Shown here: positions 24,133 to 34,069 of the stretch, piece after piece
Layout: the number at the start of each line of letters is the position of its first letter
Numbering within the stretch: the first letter of the stretch is position 1
Origin: a bacterium ADurb.Bin157
GTDB lineage: Bacteria > Muiribacteriota > Ozemobacteria > Ozemobacterales > Ozemobacteraceae
Length of the DNA stretch: 64,000 bases
Reading direction: 5' to 3'
Assembly: GCA_002070375.1 (NCBI GenBank)
Contig: MWDD01000009.1
Coordinates: 1 to 64,000 of the forward strand
Program-made: the position numbers and the translations under genes
The notes under the pieces: model-generated
The model's input: only the letters and a program-made list of their open reading frames with translations
What the model was told of the DNA's origin: nothing
The model's database searches: none

Positions 24133-24708
24133 ATGCTAAAACGTTTAACTTTAACGACAATTATTTTATTTTTAATTCTTGCTGATATAGGTTTTTGTCA
24201 GCAAGGTGGTTTTCAGCCTATAATGGGAAAAACTCCAACTCCTATAAAAAGCGAACCACAAAACCCTGTGATGCCTTCGTCAGAAATAGTTACCGAGGGT
24301 GTGGGGGGTGAAACTAAATTAGAAGTAAAAGCTCAAACATTTGTTTATGATCCATATTTAGATAATTTATTAAAATCTCCGCAGGAGGGGGTTAAAAACG
24401 GTTTATTTGGCTATCGGATATCCGAAGTTGAGAAATATTTAAAAACTCATGGCGCAAGAAATCATTCTTATGCATTTGGCAAATATAGTCGCATGGTTTT
24501 ATCGAAGTATTTACTCATAATAAGTTTTGATAAAAACAAAAGAGTTGGAGCTGTAAAAATAGAACCTATTGCGCCCAACAATAAAGTTCTACCAAATGCG
24601 CGTGAGTTTTTTATGTCTGTATTCTTGGGAGATGCCAACGCTTCAGACTATTCAATTTCGGTTTCGGGGAGTTCGCTAGAGATTAAATATCTTGGTGGCT
24701 CTCTTTAA
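24133..24708 (+). CDS. Secreted protein of unknown function (191 aa)
   Basis: Not recognised. Signal peptide L-T-L-T-T-I-I-L-F-L-I-L-A-D-I-G-F-C-Q; the Cys close to the cut could make it a lipoprotein, but the lipobox is poor. Then a Pro/Thr/Ser-rich linker (P-T-P-I-K-S-E-P-Q-N-P) and a compact C-terminal domain (residues about 90-190) with alternating strands. Divergent from rseC by 45 nt; its last 26 nt overlap the end of rnfB. No clear ribosome site. Confidence 0.65.
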   Translation: MLKRLTLTTIILFLILADIGFCQQGGFQPIMGKTPTPIKSEPQNPVMPSSEIVTEGVGGETKLEVKAQTFVYDPYLDNLLKSPQEGVKNGLFGYRISEVEKYLKTHGARNHSYAFGKYSRMVLSKYLLIISFDKNKRVGAVKIEPIAPNNKVLPNAREFFMSVFLGDANASDYSISVSGSSLEIKYLGGSL

Positions 24709-25501
24709 TAATTGATTTTCTTGGGCAAACTTCTACACATTTACCGCAATCTATGCATTTTTCATAATTAATTTTAGCGAGATTATTTTCAATAACTATA
24801 GCATCTACGGGGCAATTTTTTTTACAGATTCCGCATCCAATACAACCAATTTTGCACATTTTTATTGTATCTTTGCCGGTATCCTTAGAAACACATAAAA
24901 CATGAACTGTTTTAATCTGGGGAACGAGTTCAATAATTTGTTTTGGACATGCATCTACGCATTTTCCGCAGGCTACACATTTTGCTTCATCAACAACCGG
25001 CAAATTATTGGGCCCCATTTTTAAGGCATCAAAAGGGCATGCATTAACGCATGATCCAAGGCCTAAGCAGCGATGTGGGCATTTCCAAGGTCCATTTTGC
25101 AATAGGACCGCAGCTTGGCAATCTTTAACGCCTGCATATTCAAAGTTTTTATATTCATCGGTATTAAGGCCTTGGCATCTTATTAAGGCTGCTTTTCGCG
25201 CTAATGGATCGTTATCGTTTGCATTTTTTTCTACACCCATAATTTTATTAATTGCATCTGCATTTCGTTTAGAAATCGCCACACAAAGGCTAATTGAGAC
25301 TCCGTTATTAACTATTGCTTCTGCAAGTGCGGCGCACCCCGGGTAACCACAGCCACCACAATTTGCCGAAGGTATATACTGCATAACTTCTTCAATTTTA
25401 GGGTCGACCTTAACTTCAAACTTTTTAGAAGCGAACGATAAAAGTATTCCTGAAAGAAGTCCAAGTAGGCCTAAGAATAGAGCAGCCATAATTATATTCA
25501 T
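24683..25501 (-). CDS. rnfB: Rnf complex subunit RnfB (ferredoxin-like)
   Basis: Electron-input subunit of the ion-pumping ferredoxin:NAD oxidoreductase. An N-terminal membrane helix is followed by the 4Fe-4S motif C-G-G-C-G-Y-P-G-C and then further ferredoxin-type clusters (C-V-A-C-G-K-C-V-D-A-C-P; C-I-G-C-G-I-C-K-K-N-C-P; C-I-D-C-G-K-C-V-E-V-C-P). 272 aa. Last gene of the rnf operon, with GAGG before the ATG. Confidence 0.96.
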   Translation of the reverse strand: MNIIMAALFLGLLGLLSGILLSFASKKFEVKVDPKIEEVMQYIPSANCGGCGYPGCAALAEAIVNNGVSISLCVAISKRNADAINKIMGVEKNANDNDPLARKAALIRCQGLNTDEYKNFEYAGVKDCQAAVLLQNGPWKCPHRCLGLGSCVNACPFDALKMGPNNLPVVDEAKCVACGKCVDACPKQIIELVPQIKTVHVLCVSKDTGKDTIKMCKIGCIGCGICKKNCPVDAIVIENNLAKINYEKCIDCGKCVEVCPRKSIIKESHQDI

Positions 25502-25514
25502 GTTTATCCTCGAT

Positions 25515-26093
25515 TCAAATTAGGCCGGAAAGGCCCATAAATGCAGTTGCCAGAAGCCCTGCCGTAATAAAAGCGATTGGTGCACCGCGCATAGCTACGG
25601 GAACCTCAGAAATTGCAAGTCTTTCTCTGATTCCTGACATTATGACAAGAGCGAGCATAAATCCCAGTCCACCGCCAAGAGCGTGAAAAGATGATTCAAG
25701 AAGCCCATAATTTCTTCTTACATTTATTAAAGCTACACCTAAAACAGCACAGTTTGTTGTAATAAGTGGCAAAAACACTCCTAATGCTTTATATAAAGCA
25801 GGAGCCAGTTTTTTAATAACCATTTCAACAAATTGTACCAGTGCCGCAATAATAAGAATAAAAGACACGGTTTGCAGATATTCGAGTGAATATGGCACCA
25901 AAACTAAGTTCTGTACTCCCCAAGTTGCAACCCCGGCCATAACCATAACGAATGTTACCGAAATTCCCATTCCCACGGCCGATTCAGTGCGGCTTGACAC
26001 GCCAATAAACGGGCACAGACCCAAAATTTGGTTTAAAACGAAGTTTTCAATAAATATAGCTGTAAGAAAAATTCCGATTAGCGATCCTGTCAT
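25515..26093 (-). CDS. rnfA: Rnf complex subunit RnfA
   Basis: Six-helix integral membrane subunit (192 aa), homologous to NqrE/RnfE. Contains L-G-L-C-P-F-I-G-V-S and T-N-C-A-V-L-G-V-A-L, the Cys positions that hold the intramembrane iron-sulfur site between RnfA and RnfE. Overlaps rnfE by 4 nt. Confidence 0.95.
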   Translation of the reverse strand: MTGSLIGIFLTAIFIENFVLNQILGLCPFIGVSSRTESAVGMGISVTFVMVMAGVATWGVQNLVLVPYSLEYLQTVSFILIIAALVQFVEMVIKKLAPALYKALGVFLPLITTNCAVLGVALINVRRNYGLLESSFHALGGGLGFMLALVIMSGIRERLAISEVPVAMRGAPIAFITAGLLATAFMGLSGLI

Positions 26094-26704
26094 TTTGTGA
26101 ATTTCCCTTTCAAATCATAATTTCTTTTGAGTGCTATGAGCAAGCCAAATACTATAAAGCCGCCCGGGGGCATAATCATTATTAACGCGGGAGCATCGGC
26201 GAAAAATGGGATTTTATAGCCCAGTAGTGCGCCATCGCCGAGAAGTTCTCTAAAGAATGCAATTAGGGAAAGGGCAATCGTGAATCCGAGACCCATTCCG
26301 ATTCCGTCAAAAATCGATGCTATTGGCGAGTTTTTGCAGGCAAAAGCTTCGGCTCTTCCTAAGATAATACAGTTAACTACTATAAGAGGAATAAATATTC
26401 CCAAGCTTGCTGAGAGAGCCGGCATGTATGCTTGCACCAGCTTGTCCAGAATTGTAACAAAAGTAGCAATAACTACAATAAAAGAAGGAATTCTTACGGC
26501 ATTAGGCACTATATTTCGTATCAACGAAATAATTAAATTACTGCAAACCAATACAAACATAGACGCAAGACCCATTCCAATCGCATTTGTCATTGAAGAG
26601 GTTACAGCAATTGTGGGACAAAGGCCCAGTGAAATGACAAAAATAGGGTTTTCTTTCCATATACCTTTTGTGAGTTCATTAAGCAGATTGGCATTATTCT
26701 TCAT
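26090..26704 (-). CDS. rnfE: Rnf complex subunit RnfE
   Basis: Paralogue of RnfA with six helices (204 aa): L-G-L-C-P-T-I-A-V-T-S and V-N-C-I-I-L-G-R-A-E-A, the pair of Cys motifs. ATGA overlap with rnfG. Confidence 0.95.
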   Translation of the reverse strand: MKNNANLLNELTKGIWKENPIFVISLGLCPTIAVTSSMTNAIGMGLASMFVLVCSNLIISLIRNIVPNAVRIPSFIVVIATFVTILDKLVQAYMPALSASLGIFIPLIVVNCIILGRAEAFACKNSPIASIFDGIGMGLGFTIALSLIAFFRELLGDGALLGYKIPFFADAPALIMIMPPGGFIVFGLLIALKRNYDLKGKFTK

Positions 26705-27264
26705 GACTTACCTCCGGCTGAGGTTATAAACTTAAGCGCGTTTTCATCATATATTTTTTTAGCTTCGTTTATTCCATCGCAGAAAGCTCGTGATGTAATT
26801 GTCGCGGCAGTAATTGCATCTATGTCTCCGCCATCCTTTGTAACTTTGAAATTGGGTTTTTCATTTTTTTCTATACTTTTCATAAATTTATTATGAAACT
26901 CCTCACCGGTAATTTTAGCTCCCAATCCCGGGGTTTCAGAATGAGCCAATATTTTTGTTCCCGTGATTTTTCCGTTTAAATTTATTCCCACGAGCATATT
27001 AAGTTCAGCGGCATAGCCTTTTGGCTTAACTGCGATTACAAAGCCTGCGATAGAGCTGTCTTCTTTATAGCCGATTGTAAGTTGATTTTCTGTTTTAAAT
27101 GTTTTAGCCTGAGGAAGCACTTGGCTTCTGGCTTGCATTTCAATTTTTTCACTAATCGCAATAATTGCGGGGGCAGTAATTTGCTCGGTCAAGGCCAGTA
27201 ATAACCCTGAAATAGAAGAGACAATAAAGAGAAATAATGCAGTTTTTAACATTTGTTTAGGCAT
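26701..27264 (-). CDS. rnfG: Rnf complex subunit RnfG (covalent FMN)
   Basis: One N-terminal membrane helix and a periplasmic FMN domain (187 aa). The flavinylation site is D-A-I-T-A-A-T-I-T-S (Thr155 in the S/T-x-A-T position). Also L-A-H-S-E-T-P-G-L-G-A-K. ATGA/TAATG junctions to its neighbours show tight coupling. The flavin transferase ApbE is not in the window. Confidence 0.94.
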   Translation of the reverse strand: MPKQMLKTALFLFIVSSISGLLLALTEQITAPAIIAISEKIEMQARSQVLPQAKTFKTENQLTIGYKEDSSIAGFVIAVKPKGYAAELNMLVGINLNGKITGTKILAHSETPGLGAKITGEEFHNKFMKSIEKNEKPNFKVTKDGGDIDAITAATITSRAFCDGINEAKKIYDENALKFITSAGGKS

Positions 27265-28295
27265 TATTTATTCCCTCCTGTTCCAAATTTTGGCGGAGCG
27301 AACATTTTATCTATTAGGGGCACGAAGGCATTCATTATTAGAATTGAGTAACAAACTCCTTCTGGGTATCCGCCTTTAAGTCTGATTAAAAGTGTTATAA
27401 TTCCGCACCCGATACCGAATAATACATTTCCTCGCCTTGACATGGGTGATGTAACCATGTCTGTTACCATAAAAAATGCACCGATCATCAAGCCGCCGGC
27501 AAGCAGATGGAATATTGCGAAATTAAGGTCATTTCCAATAAAATATGCACCCAGAAAAACAGTCAGTATCATAGAAATCGGTGCATATAATCTTATGTGT
27601 CCTCGAATGAATAAGAACAAAGCACCGATTAAAACTGCAATCTTTGAAGTTTCACCGATAGAGCCTGCGAGGCCCATTCCCAGAAACATATCAGAAAAAC
27701 TGATGTTTAAAGTTAGCATAGTATGTTCGACAGCGGTTTTACCGGATTCAGAGAGAGAAGCCAGCAAGCCGGCGTCTTTAAGAGAGTCTTTAAGAAAGGC
27801 TAGGGGAGTTGCGGTTGAAACGGCGTCTATTCCGGGTTTTATCCAGGATGTCATATAAACGGGCCAGCTTGCGAGAAGTATCGCGCGACCGATATGGGCA
27901 GGGTTAAAGATGTTTTGTCCAAGGCCGCCATATGCTTGTTTGCCGAAAGCTATCGCAACAAACCCGCCGGTGAACGCTATCCAGGCGGGGATTGTGGGGG
28001 GCAAGCAGAGGGCTAAGAGAATGCCGGTGAGTAATGCGCTTCCGTCTGCCAGAGCAGGTTTTATTTTAAAAAAGAACTTTTGAATTGCGAATTCGGCAAT
28101 GCAGGCTCCGGCGATTGATGCAAAAATCACGGTCAACGCATAAAATCTAAAATTATATATTGCCATCGCCAAAAGCGGAATCAGCGCAATATTAACTTCC
28201 CACATTACGCGTGCTGTTGTAAGGCCGCTATGTATGTGCGGCGAACTTGTAACCATAAGTCTTTTTGCTACAGCGGCATGGTTATCGGTGATCAT
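27264..28295 (-). CDS. rnfD: Rnf complex subunit RnfD (covalent FMN)
   Basis: 343-aa membrane subunit of the NqrB/RnfD family with a flavinylation motif V-S-T-A-T-P-L-A (Thr163). G-G-L-G-Q-N-I-F-N-P-A-H-I-G-R-A and F-F-M-V-T-D-M-V-T-S-P-M-S are family signatures. Overlaps rnfC by 4 nt. Confidence 0.95.
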   Translation of the reverse strand: MITDNHAAVAKRLMVTSSPHIHSGLTTARVMWEVNIALIPLLAMAIYNFRFYALTVIFASIAGACIAEFAIQKFFFKIKPALADGSALLTGILLALCLPPTIPAWIAFTGGFVAIAFGKQAYGGLGQNIFNPAHIGRAILLASWPVYMTSWIKPGIDAVSTATPLAFLKDSLKDAGLLASLSESGKTAVEHTMLTLNISFSDMFLGMGLAGSIGETSKIAVLIGALFLFIRGHIRLYAPISMILTVFLGAYFIGNDLNFAIFHLLAGGLMIGAFFMVTDMVTSPMSRRGNVLFGIGCGIITLLIRLKGGYPEGVCYSILIMNAFVPLIDKMFAPPKFGTGGNK

Positions 28296-29623
28296 TTTTT
28301 TCTATCCTTGATACTTTGCTGATGAATCATATGTTTTGCGAGTTTCATGTTTTGAACCAGCGGTAAAACAGCCGGGCAGGTATAGGCGCAGCAGCCGCAT
28401 TCTATGCAATCCATAACGGAAAGTCGAAAAGCGTCTTCCCAATTTCTGTGGTCTGTGTGTTTTTTGATTAGTTGGGGTTGGAGCCCCATGGGGCAAACAC
28501 TTTCGCAGTTTCCACACCTCAAACAATTTGTTGAACCGGGCATTGCGGCTTCATTTTCGTCCCAACACAAAATTCCGCCGGTGCCTTTTATAATTGGCAC
28601 GTTCAAATCAAAAAGACCGAATCCCATCATTGGGCCGCCCATAATGATCTTTTTAACAGGAACGTCATCTTTAAGGCCGCCTGCAAGTTCTATGAAATTC
28701 GCTACGGTAGTGCCAAGTCTAATTAAGTAATTTCCGGGATTTTTAACACAGTTTCCTGATAAAGTTACAGTTCTTTCGATTAACGGCATTTTATAATTTA
28801 CGCCGTAAGAAATATAGGCTGCGGATGTTACATTTAGAACTACCACTCCCACATCAAGAGGCAATTTTCCGGAAGGGATTTCTCGCTTTAGGCAAGCAGC
28901 AACAAGCTGTTTCTCTCCGCCTTGTGGGTATTTAGTAATAAGTGGTTGAACAACAATTTCTTTATCTTGTGCGAGCTTTTTATCAAAAAGTTCAATTGCG
29001 TTCATTTTATTATTTTCGATTGCTATGATTCCCTTTTTAACGTTTAATACTTTCATTACAAGTCTTAAGCCATTAATAATTTCGTCGGGATGTTCGAGCA
29101 TCATTCTGTGGTCAGTTGTCAATGCCGGCTCGCATTCGGCTCCGTTAAGAATTACAGTGTCAAGCTTAGATGTATCGTTTGTTGTAAGTTTTACGTGAGT
29201 GGGAAAAGTAGCCCCGCCCAGTCCTACTACGCCGGACTCTTGTATTCTCTGTTTAATTTCTTCAGGGGAAAGGGCGAGACCATCTTCGTAATTATACTCA
29301 GTCATGTGCGCTTCTTTGTCACGTTCAATTACAACTGCTTGAGACGGAACGCCCATTGGGTGCATGAAATTACCTGCTCCGATAATTGTTCCCGCAATAG
29401 AAGCGTGTACAGGGGCTGATACAAAGCCGCCTGCAACAGCTATTTTGTCTCCGCAAGCCACTTTGTCCGTAATTTTTAATATCGTTTTTGCGGGAGCACC
29501 TTTGTGCTGTGAGACATGCAAAATAACTCTGTCGGGCATTGGCAATGCTATAATAGGTTTATCCGCAGTTGTTTTAATTGTTGGAGGATGTAGTCCACCG
29601 GAGAAGGTTTTTGGAGCAAGCAT
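28292..29623 (-). CDS. rnfC: Rnf complex subunit RnfC (NADH-binding)
   Basis: 443 aa. Flavodoxin/NADH-binding core (G-L-G-G-A-T-F-P-T-H-V-K; L-N-G-A-E-C-E-P; Y-P-Q-G-G-E-K-Q-L) and two 4Fe-4S motifs (C-L-R-C-G-N-C-E-S-V-C-P; C-I-E-C-G-C-C-A-Y-T-C-P). First rnf gene, with its start sharing 1 nt with the stop of the chemoreceptor gene (TAATG). Confidence 0.96.
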   Translation of the reverse strand: MLAPKTFSGGLHPPTIKTTADKPIIALPMPDRVILHVSQHKGAPAKTILKITDKVACGDKIAVAGGFVSAPVHASIAGTIIGAGNFMHPMGVPSQAVVIERDKEAHMTEYNYEDGLALSPEEIKQRIQESGVVGLGGATFPTHVKLTTNDTSKLDTVILNGAECEPALTTDHRMMLEHPDEIINGLRLVMKVLNVKKGIIAIENNKMNAIELFDKKLAQDKEIVVQPLITKYPQGGEKQLVAACLKREIPSGKLPLDVGVVVLNVTSAAYISYGVNYKMPLIERTVTLSGNCVKNPGNYLIRLGTTVANFIELAGGLKDDVPVKKIIMGGPMMGFGLFDLNVPIIKGTGGILCWDENEAAMPGSTNCLRCGNCESVCPMGLQPQLIKKHTDHRNWEDAFRLSVMDCIECGCCAYTCPAVLPLVQNMKLAKHMIHQQSIKDRKK

Positions 29624-31830
29624 TATTTATCTTCCTTCATATTTGCTATTTTTATATTTGAATCAGTGGTTTTAAGTTTTGGAGCGTGGCTACCTGATAC
29701 TTCGTTTGCTTCGAGAACGAAGTGCGCCAACATTCTGTTCATTTCGTCTGCAACCATGCTTAAATGTTTGGTAATTTTTGTCATATTAAGAGTTGAGTCT
29801 CTTTGAGATTTTAATGATGCCAATACGCTGTCAACTTCTCTGGTGGTCGTTTTGGTGGTTATTGAGAGATGTTCTATACTATTGCTTATGGCTTCAATAT
29901 TTTTACTTTGTTCCGCAGAAGACTTTGTAATATCTTGAACTTGTTTGTTAACACTTTCAGATGACATTCCTATTTCATCAAGACACACCCCTGCCTGATT
30001 GACGATTTTTACGCCTTCTTGAACTTTCTCTTTTCCTATACTCATTTCTTCGACGGCTTTATTTGTTTTATTTTGAATTTCATTAATTAGTGCGCCGATT
30101 TCTTCAGCTGCTTTTGCGCTTTGTTCGGCAAGTTTTTTAACATTAGAAGCAACAACAACAAAGCCTTTTCCTTGTTCTCCTGCTCTTGCTGCTTCAATAC
30201 TGGCATTTAAGGCTAAGAGATTCGTTTGTCGTGCTATTGCAGTTATTGTTAAAACGATTTTACCGATTTTCCTAGATTGTGCTTTTAGTTCTTCCAGAAC
30301 TCTGGAAGAATCTCCGACTGCATGTTCAATTTCTTTTATGGTTGTAGAAGCTTCTCTTACGGCTTCCATGCCTTGATTGGCTTTAATTCTGTTTTGCACA
30401 AACTCTTCATAAGTTCTGTTAGCACGCTTAGCTATTAACTGCGAATTTGCAGATATTTCTTGAATGGCTGCTGCTGTTGATTCTAATGAAACAGCTGAAT
30501 CTTTTGAAGCTTTTGTAATTCGTTGTGTATTTCCGAAAATTCCTTGTATAGATTCATTTGATTGGATTGTAAGACTTGAAATGCTTCCCGCCATTTGTGA
30601 GAGTCTTGCAATAACGTCTTGTATCTGTAAAAGCAATTTTTGAATATATCCGATAAATTTATTAAATCGGTCTGAAACCTCTGTTAATTCGTCTTTTCCG
30701 ATTATGGCCAACCGTTTTGTCAAATCTCCGCGTCCTTTGGAGATTTCGTCTAATCCTTGAGAAACGCCCTGTATTTGCTTAACAATACCGCCTAAGACAT
30801 ACATTGTTGCAATAGTCATTGCTATTAGCCCAATAATTACCAAAAACAAAGAGAAGGTTTGGGCTTTATTAAGTGCACCCATCATGCTTTCGGTGTCAAC
30901 CGTTGTCAGCACAACCCAATTTATATTTCGAACCGGCACAGAGGCGACCAGAATATTTGCCTGCCTTCTTTCGAGGTATGTATTAAAGTCACTTTTTGTT
31001 TTAGTAATTTTTGTTGCAATATCTTGTAATTCAATATTTTGAACATGCTGGTAAATGCAATATTTGTCGCTTAATAGATAATCAGATTCAGGATGCGCGA
31101 TATAAAAGCCATCTTGCAGGGGTTCTGTTGAAACTAGGGTTGTTTTAGCTGAAAGCCCGCCCAAAACAGAAATTACGGGCTCAAGCATACGTTCGAGGTT
31201 AACTCCTATAACGGCTATCCCGATTCGCTTATTATCTTGCATTATCAGTTTATATAGATAGATAACCCTCTCTTTATATTCTTCGGTTAGTTTCAGCATC
31301 AGCACAGGACTTTTTATAACTGTGTCTTTGCTCATTCCTTCACGTATTGCTGTGTTAATAAATGGGAGATAATTTTCATTCTCAAGGTCGGTGTTTTTAT
31401 GATCAGTTGGTAGGACTTTGTGCATTGTTTTGCCGTCGGAATAACGTAAAAAAGCAACTTCCACAACTTCTCGATTAAAGAATTCATCAACCGGGATTTT
31501 TAATATACTTTCTACCGGGCCATTCAATACTTCTCGCCACAACTCAATGTTTTCGGTATTGTCCGGGGCTTGGTCTATCCAAGACAAAAATTGAATTAGA
31601 GCAGGCATTCCCGAAAGGTATGTTACTACGTTTTCATATCCTGCGAAGAAGGCTTCGATACGGCCTGCTTCAGCTTTGATTGATGCAATGATTTGCAATG
31701 GAACCTGGCTTTTTACTGCAAAGTGAATTTCGTTTGATGTGAAAAAAGTGAGTGCTAAAAGCAGAGCAGACAAGATTAAAAGAGTTATAAAAAGTCTTGT
31801 TTTGATTTTCAGATTAGAAAAAAAATTCAC
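29623..31830 (-). CDS. Methyl-accepting chemotaxis protein with Cache-type sensor
   Basis: 735 aa. N-terminal helix (about 10-30), a long periplasmic sensor (about 35-320) with a Cache-like ending (N-W-V-V-L-T-T-V-D), a second helix (about 325-345), HAMP (about 345-400), then a cytoplasmic coiled coil with the conserved hairpin [29 protein letters not shown] start after AAGGAAA. Sits between an amidase gene and rnfC in one transcript. Ligand unknown. Confidence 0.95.
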   Translation of the reverse strand: MNFFSNLKIKTRLFITLLILSALLLALTFFTSNEIHFAVKSQVPLQIIASIKAEAGRIEAFFAGYENVVTYLSGMPALIQFLSWIDQAPDNTENIELWREVLNGPVESILKIPVDEFFNREVVEVAFLRYSDGKTMHKVLPTDHKNTDLENENYLPFINTAIREGMSKDTVIKSPVLMLKLTEEYKERVIYLYKLIMQDNKRIGIAVIGVNLERMLEPVISVLGGLSAKTTLVSTEPLQDGFYIAHPESDYLLSDKYCIYQHVQNIELQDIATKITKTKSDFNTYLERRQANILVASVPVRNINWVVLTTVDTESMMGALNKAQTFSLFLVIIGLIAMTIATMYVLGGIVKQIQGVSQGLDEISKGRGDLTKRLAIIGKDELTEVSDRFNKFIGYIQKLLLQIQDVIARLSQMAGSISSLTIQSNESIQGIFGNTQRITKASKDSAVSLESTAAAIQEISANSQLIAKRANRTYEEFVQNRIKANQGMEAVREASTTIKEIEHAVGDSSRVLEELKAQSRKIGKIVLTITAIARQTNLLALNASIEAARAGEQGKGFVVVASNVKKLAEQSAKAAEEIGALINEIQNKTNKAVEEMSIGKEKVQEGVKIVNQAGVCLDEIGMSSESVNKQVQDITKSSAEQSKNIEAISNSIEHLSITTKTTTREVDSVLASLKSQRDSTLNMTKITKHLSMVADEMNRMLAHFVLEANEVSGSHAPKLKTTDSNIKIANMKEDK

Positions 31831-31840
31831 GGCAATTTCC

Positions 31841-33289
31841 TTATTTTTCGGGTATTTTTAAGACTTGTCCGATTTTTATGACTGAGTTTAGACTCAGTGC
31901 ATTAGCTTTAAGCAGAGAGTTTAACGAAATTCCCTTAACGGAAGCAATTTTAGAAAGTGTGTCCCCCGCTTTAACTTTGTAGGTTGCAGTAGTTTTTGCT
32001 TTTTTTAGTTTTGCTTGCTTAGCGGCTTTTTCTTTTCTAAGTCTTTCAGCCTTTTCTGCTGCCGCTTTTCTTGCATCTGCTTGAACACAATAAGCTATAT
32101 AATCTTCGTCAATACCATCTTTAATTTCGCTAAGTAAAAAATCAGCTACTCCGGCGTATATGCTTTGAGCCAATTTGCTTCGGTTCACATTGTTTTTTAG
32201 GATAGCAGCGTCAGCAGAGTTTGAAACATATCCAAACTCAACCAATATTGAAGGCATAGCAAGCGAATGTAATACTTTAAAACCGGCTCTTTTTACTCCT
32301 CTGGAGGGCAGTCCTTCGATTGTCTCAGCAAGTTTTGCCTCGGTTTTTTCTGCTAAAAATCGGCTTTTATACATTGTTTGAGCCTGTTTTTCGATTAATT
32401 CTTTTTTGCTTAGCGCCGGATCAATGGGCGAGGGTATTTGGGAATCAGCAAAATCTACTTTATTTTCAATTTCGGCAACCAGTCTTTCTGCTTCTCCTAC
32501 GGCTCCTTTAGGTGATTCATAATAGACTTCTGTTCCTCTTATGCTTTTAGTATGATTATAATTTATATGTAAGCTTACAAATGCATCGGCACCGAGATGC
32601 TCGGCAATTTGTCTTCTTCTGTCGAGGGGAATAATATAGTCTCCGTCTCTTGTTAGTACGGCTTTAAATCTTGGATCTCTGTCAAAATAGGCTTTAACAA
32701 GCTTGCCCATAGCCATTACATGATTTTTTTCAATAATTCCGTTCCCTGAGGTTCCCGGGTCTTCTCCGCCGTGGCCCGGATCAATTACAACAATTTTAAC
32801 ATTTTCAGATTTTAGCTGCTTAACCTCTGCAAGCTCGGCATCGCGCTTTTGCTTTTGCTTCGCCGCCGGTTCGCGTAAGAAAATAACTATTCTGTCTCCT
32901 TTTCGTTCGTTTGCGGGTAAGACATAGGTTTTAGCTTGTACTCCGGCAGGGGTTTTAAAATTAACATTAACGCTCATGTCTTTATCTGCTTCTTGAACTG
33001 TTAAAACTTCAAGGAATGGGTTTTGAAGAGGGTAACGTTGTCTTCCCGGTCTGAAAGAACAATTTTTTATGTTAAAATTCAGACTTCCGTCTTTAATTAA
33101 ATTGACTTCAGTAACCTTTGGGGGTTTTGTCAGGTCTAACACTATCTGTGCTTCTTCAGGGCTTTGCCAGAAACGAATGTCTGTTATTCTTGTATTTGCT
33201 TCAGCTAAGCATACTGTGTTGATTACTGAAAAGCATACAAAAAATAAAATTAAAATATTTTTTTTTGTTAAAAACTCGATTTTTATCAC
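31841..33289 (-). CDS. N-acetylmuramoyl-L-alanine amidase, AMIN-Amidase_3-LysM
   Basis: Cleaves peptide side chains from murein during division or remodelling. Signal/anchor helix (about 10-28), AMIN domain (about 30-150; [17 protein letters not shown]), Amidase_3 zinc hydrolase ([28 protein letters not shown]), then an Ala/Lys linker and one C-terminal LysM ([11 protein letters not shown]). GTG start. First gene of the mcp-rnf transcript. Confidence 0.94.
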   Translation of the reverse strand: MIKIEFLTKKNILILFFVCFSVINTVCLAEANTRITDIRFWQSPEEAQIVLDLTKPPKVTEVNLIKDGSLNFNIKNCSFRPGRQRYPLQNPFLEVLTVQEADKDMSVNVNFKTPAGVQAKTYVLPANERKGDRIVIFLREPAAKQKQKRDAELAEVKQLKSENVKIVVIDPGHGGEDPGTSGNGIIEKNHVMAMGKLVKAYFDRDPRFKAVLTRDGDYIIPLDRRRQIAEHLGADAFVSLHINYNHTKSIRGTEVYYESPKGAVGEAERLVAEIENKVDFADSQIPSPIDPALSKKELIEKQAQTMYKSRFLAEKTEAKLAETIEGLPSRGVKRAGFKVLHSLAMPSILVEFGYVSNSADAAILKNNVNRSKLAQSIYAGVADFLLSEIKDGIDEDYIAYCVQADARKAAAEKAERLRKEKAAKQAKLKKAKTTATYKVKAGDTLSKIASVKGISLNSLLKANALSLNSVIKIGQVLKIPEK

Positions 33290-33388
33290 TGATAGTTCCG
33301 GCCCGGATAAATTTTGCTTGCAAAGAGTATATCAGTTTTTAGTTTAGGATTCTATATATTTTTTTATCCTTAAACATTGTTCATTTAA

Positions 33389-34018
33389 TTAAGGGGTCTT
33401 ATTAATAGCTTGATGTAATAATTTAAGATATTCCTTACGAGGAATTTCCTTTGCACCGAGCATTTTTGTGTGAGGATTTATAACTTGAGTGTCAAACAAT
33501 GAAAATTTATTTTTGTTCAAAAATTTCATTAAAACTGCAAGGCAAAAAGTTGAGGCATTGGTGATTTTACTAAACATTGATTCTCCTGCAAAAAATCCAC
33601 CAATAGCGATACCGTATATTCCGCCGCATAGTTCATCTTTATGCCATGCTTCGACAGAGTGGGCAAACCCTAAGTTATGCAAACTTGTATACACATCAAT
33701 AAACTCGGGCGATATCCAACTATCTTCGTTGGCGCGGGGTTGCGCGCACTGTTTTATTACTTGCTCAAATGCTTTGTCAAAAGAGTAATTAAGATCGGAA
33801 TTTTTAAAGGCCCTCGCCATTCTTTTATTTAGTTTAAACTCTTTTGGAAAGAAAACAGCTCTCGGATCAGGGGACCACCAAGTAACAGGAGATGCTGACC
33901 AAGGGAATATTCCTTTTATGTATGCTTGTAAAACCATTTGTGGGTTTATTTCATTTGAAATACAGATTAGGCCGTCTGAGTCAATATTTTCAATGTCGGG
34001 AAAATCGTAGATAAGCAT
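33389..34018 (-). CDS. aat: Leucyl/phenylalanyl-tRNA-protein transferase
   Basis: Adds Leu or Phe to N-terminal Lys/Arg of proteins, marking them for ClpAP. Family motifs: G-L-I-C-I-S, A-Y-I-K-G-I-F-P-W, W-W-S-P-D-P-R-A-V, H-S-V-E-A-W, G-G-I-Y-G-I-A-I-G-G-F-F-A-G-E-S-M-F-S. 209 aa. The ATG at 34018 (5 nt after AAGG) is preferred over a GTG at 34024 that overlaps this ribosome site. Confidence 0.95.
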   Translation of the reverse strand: MLIYDFPDIENIDSDGLICISNEINPQMVLQAYIKGIFPWSASPVTWWSPDPRAVFFPKEFKLNKRMARAFKNSDLNYSFDKAFEQVIKQCAQPRANEDSWISPEFIDVYTSLHNLGFAHSVEAWHKDELCGGIYGIAIGGFFAGESMFSKITNASTFCLAVLMKFLNKNKFSLFDTQVINPHTKMLGAKEIPRKEYLKLLHQAINKTP

Positions 34019-34069
34019 ATTCACCTTAATAAGAATAACGGCGGGTACAGAGAAATTTGTTTTAACTAA

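Noticed and set aside
25008-25346. Plus-strand ORF of 112 aa
   Set aside because: Antisense to rnfB, whose ferredoxin clusters are unmistakable.
26280-27858. Plus-strand ORFs of 149 and 138 aa
   Set aside because: Antisense shadows of rnfE and rnfD.
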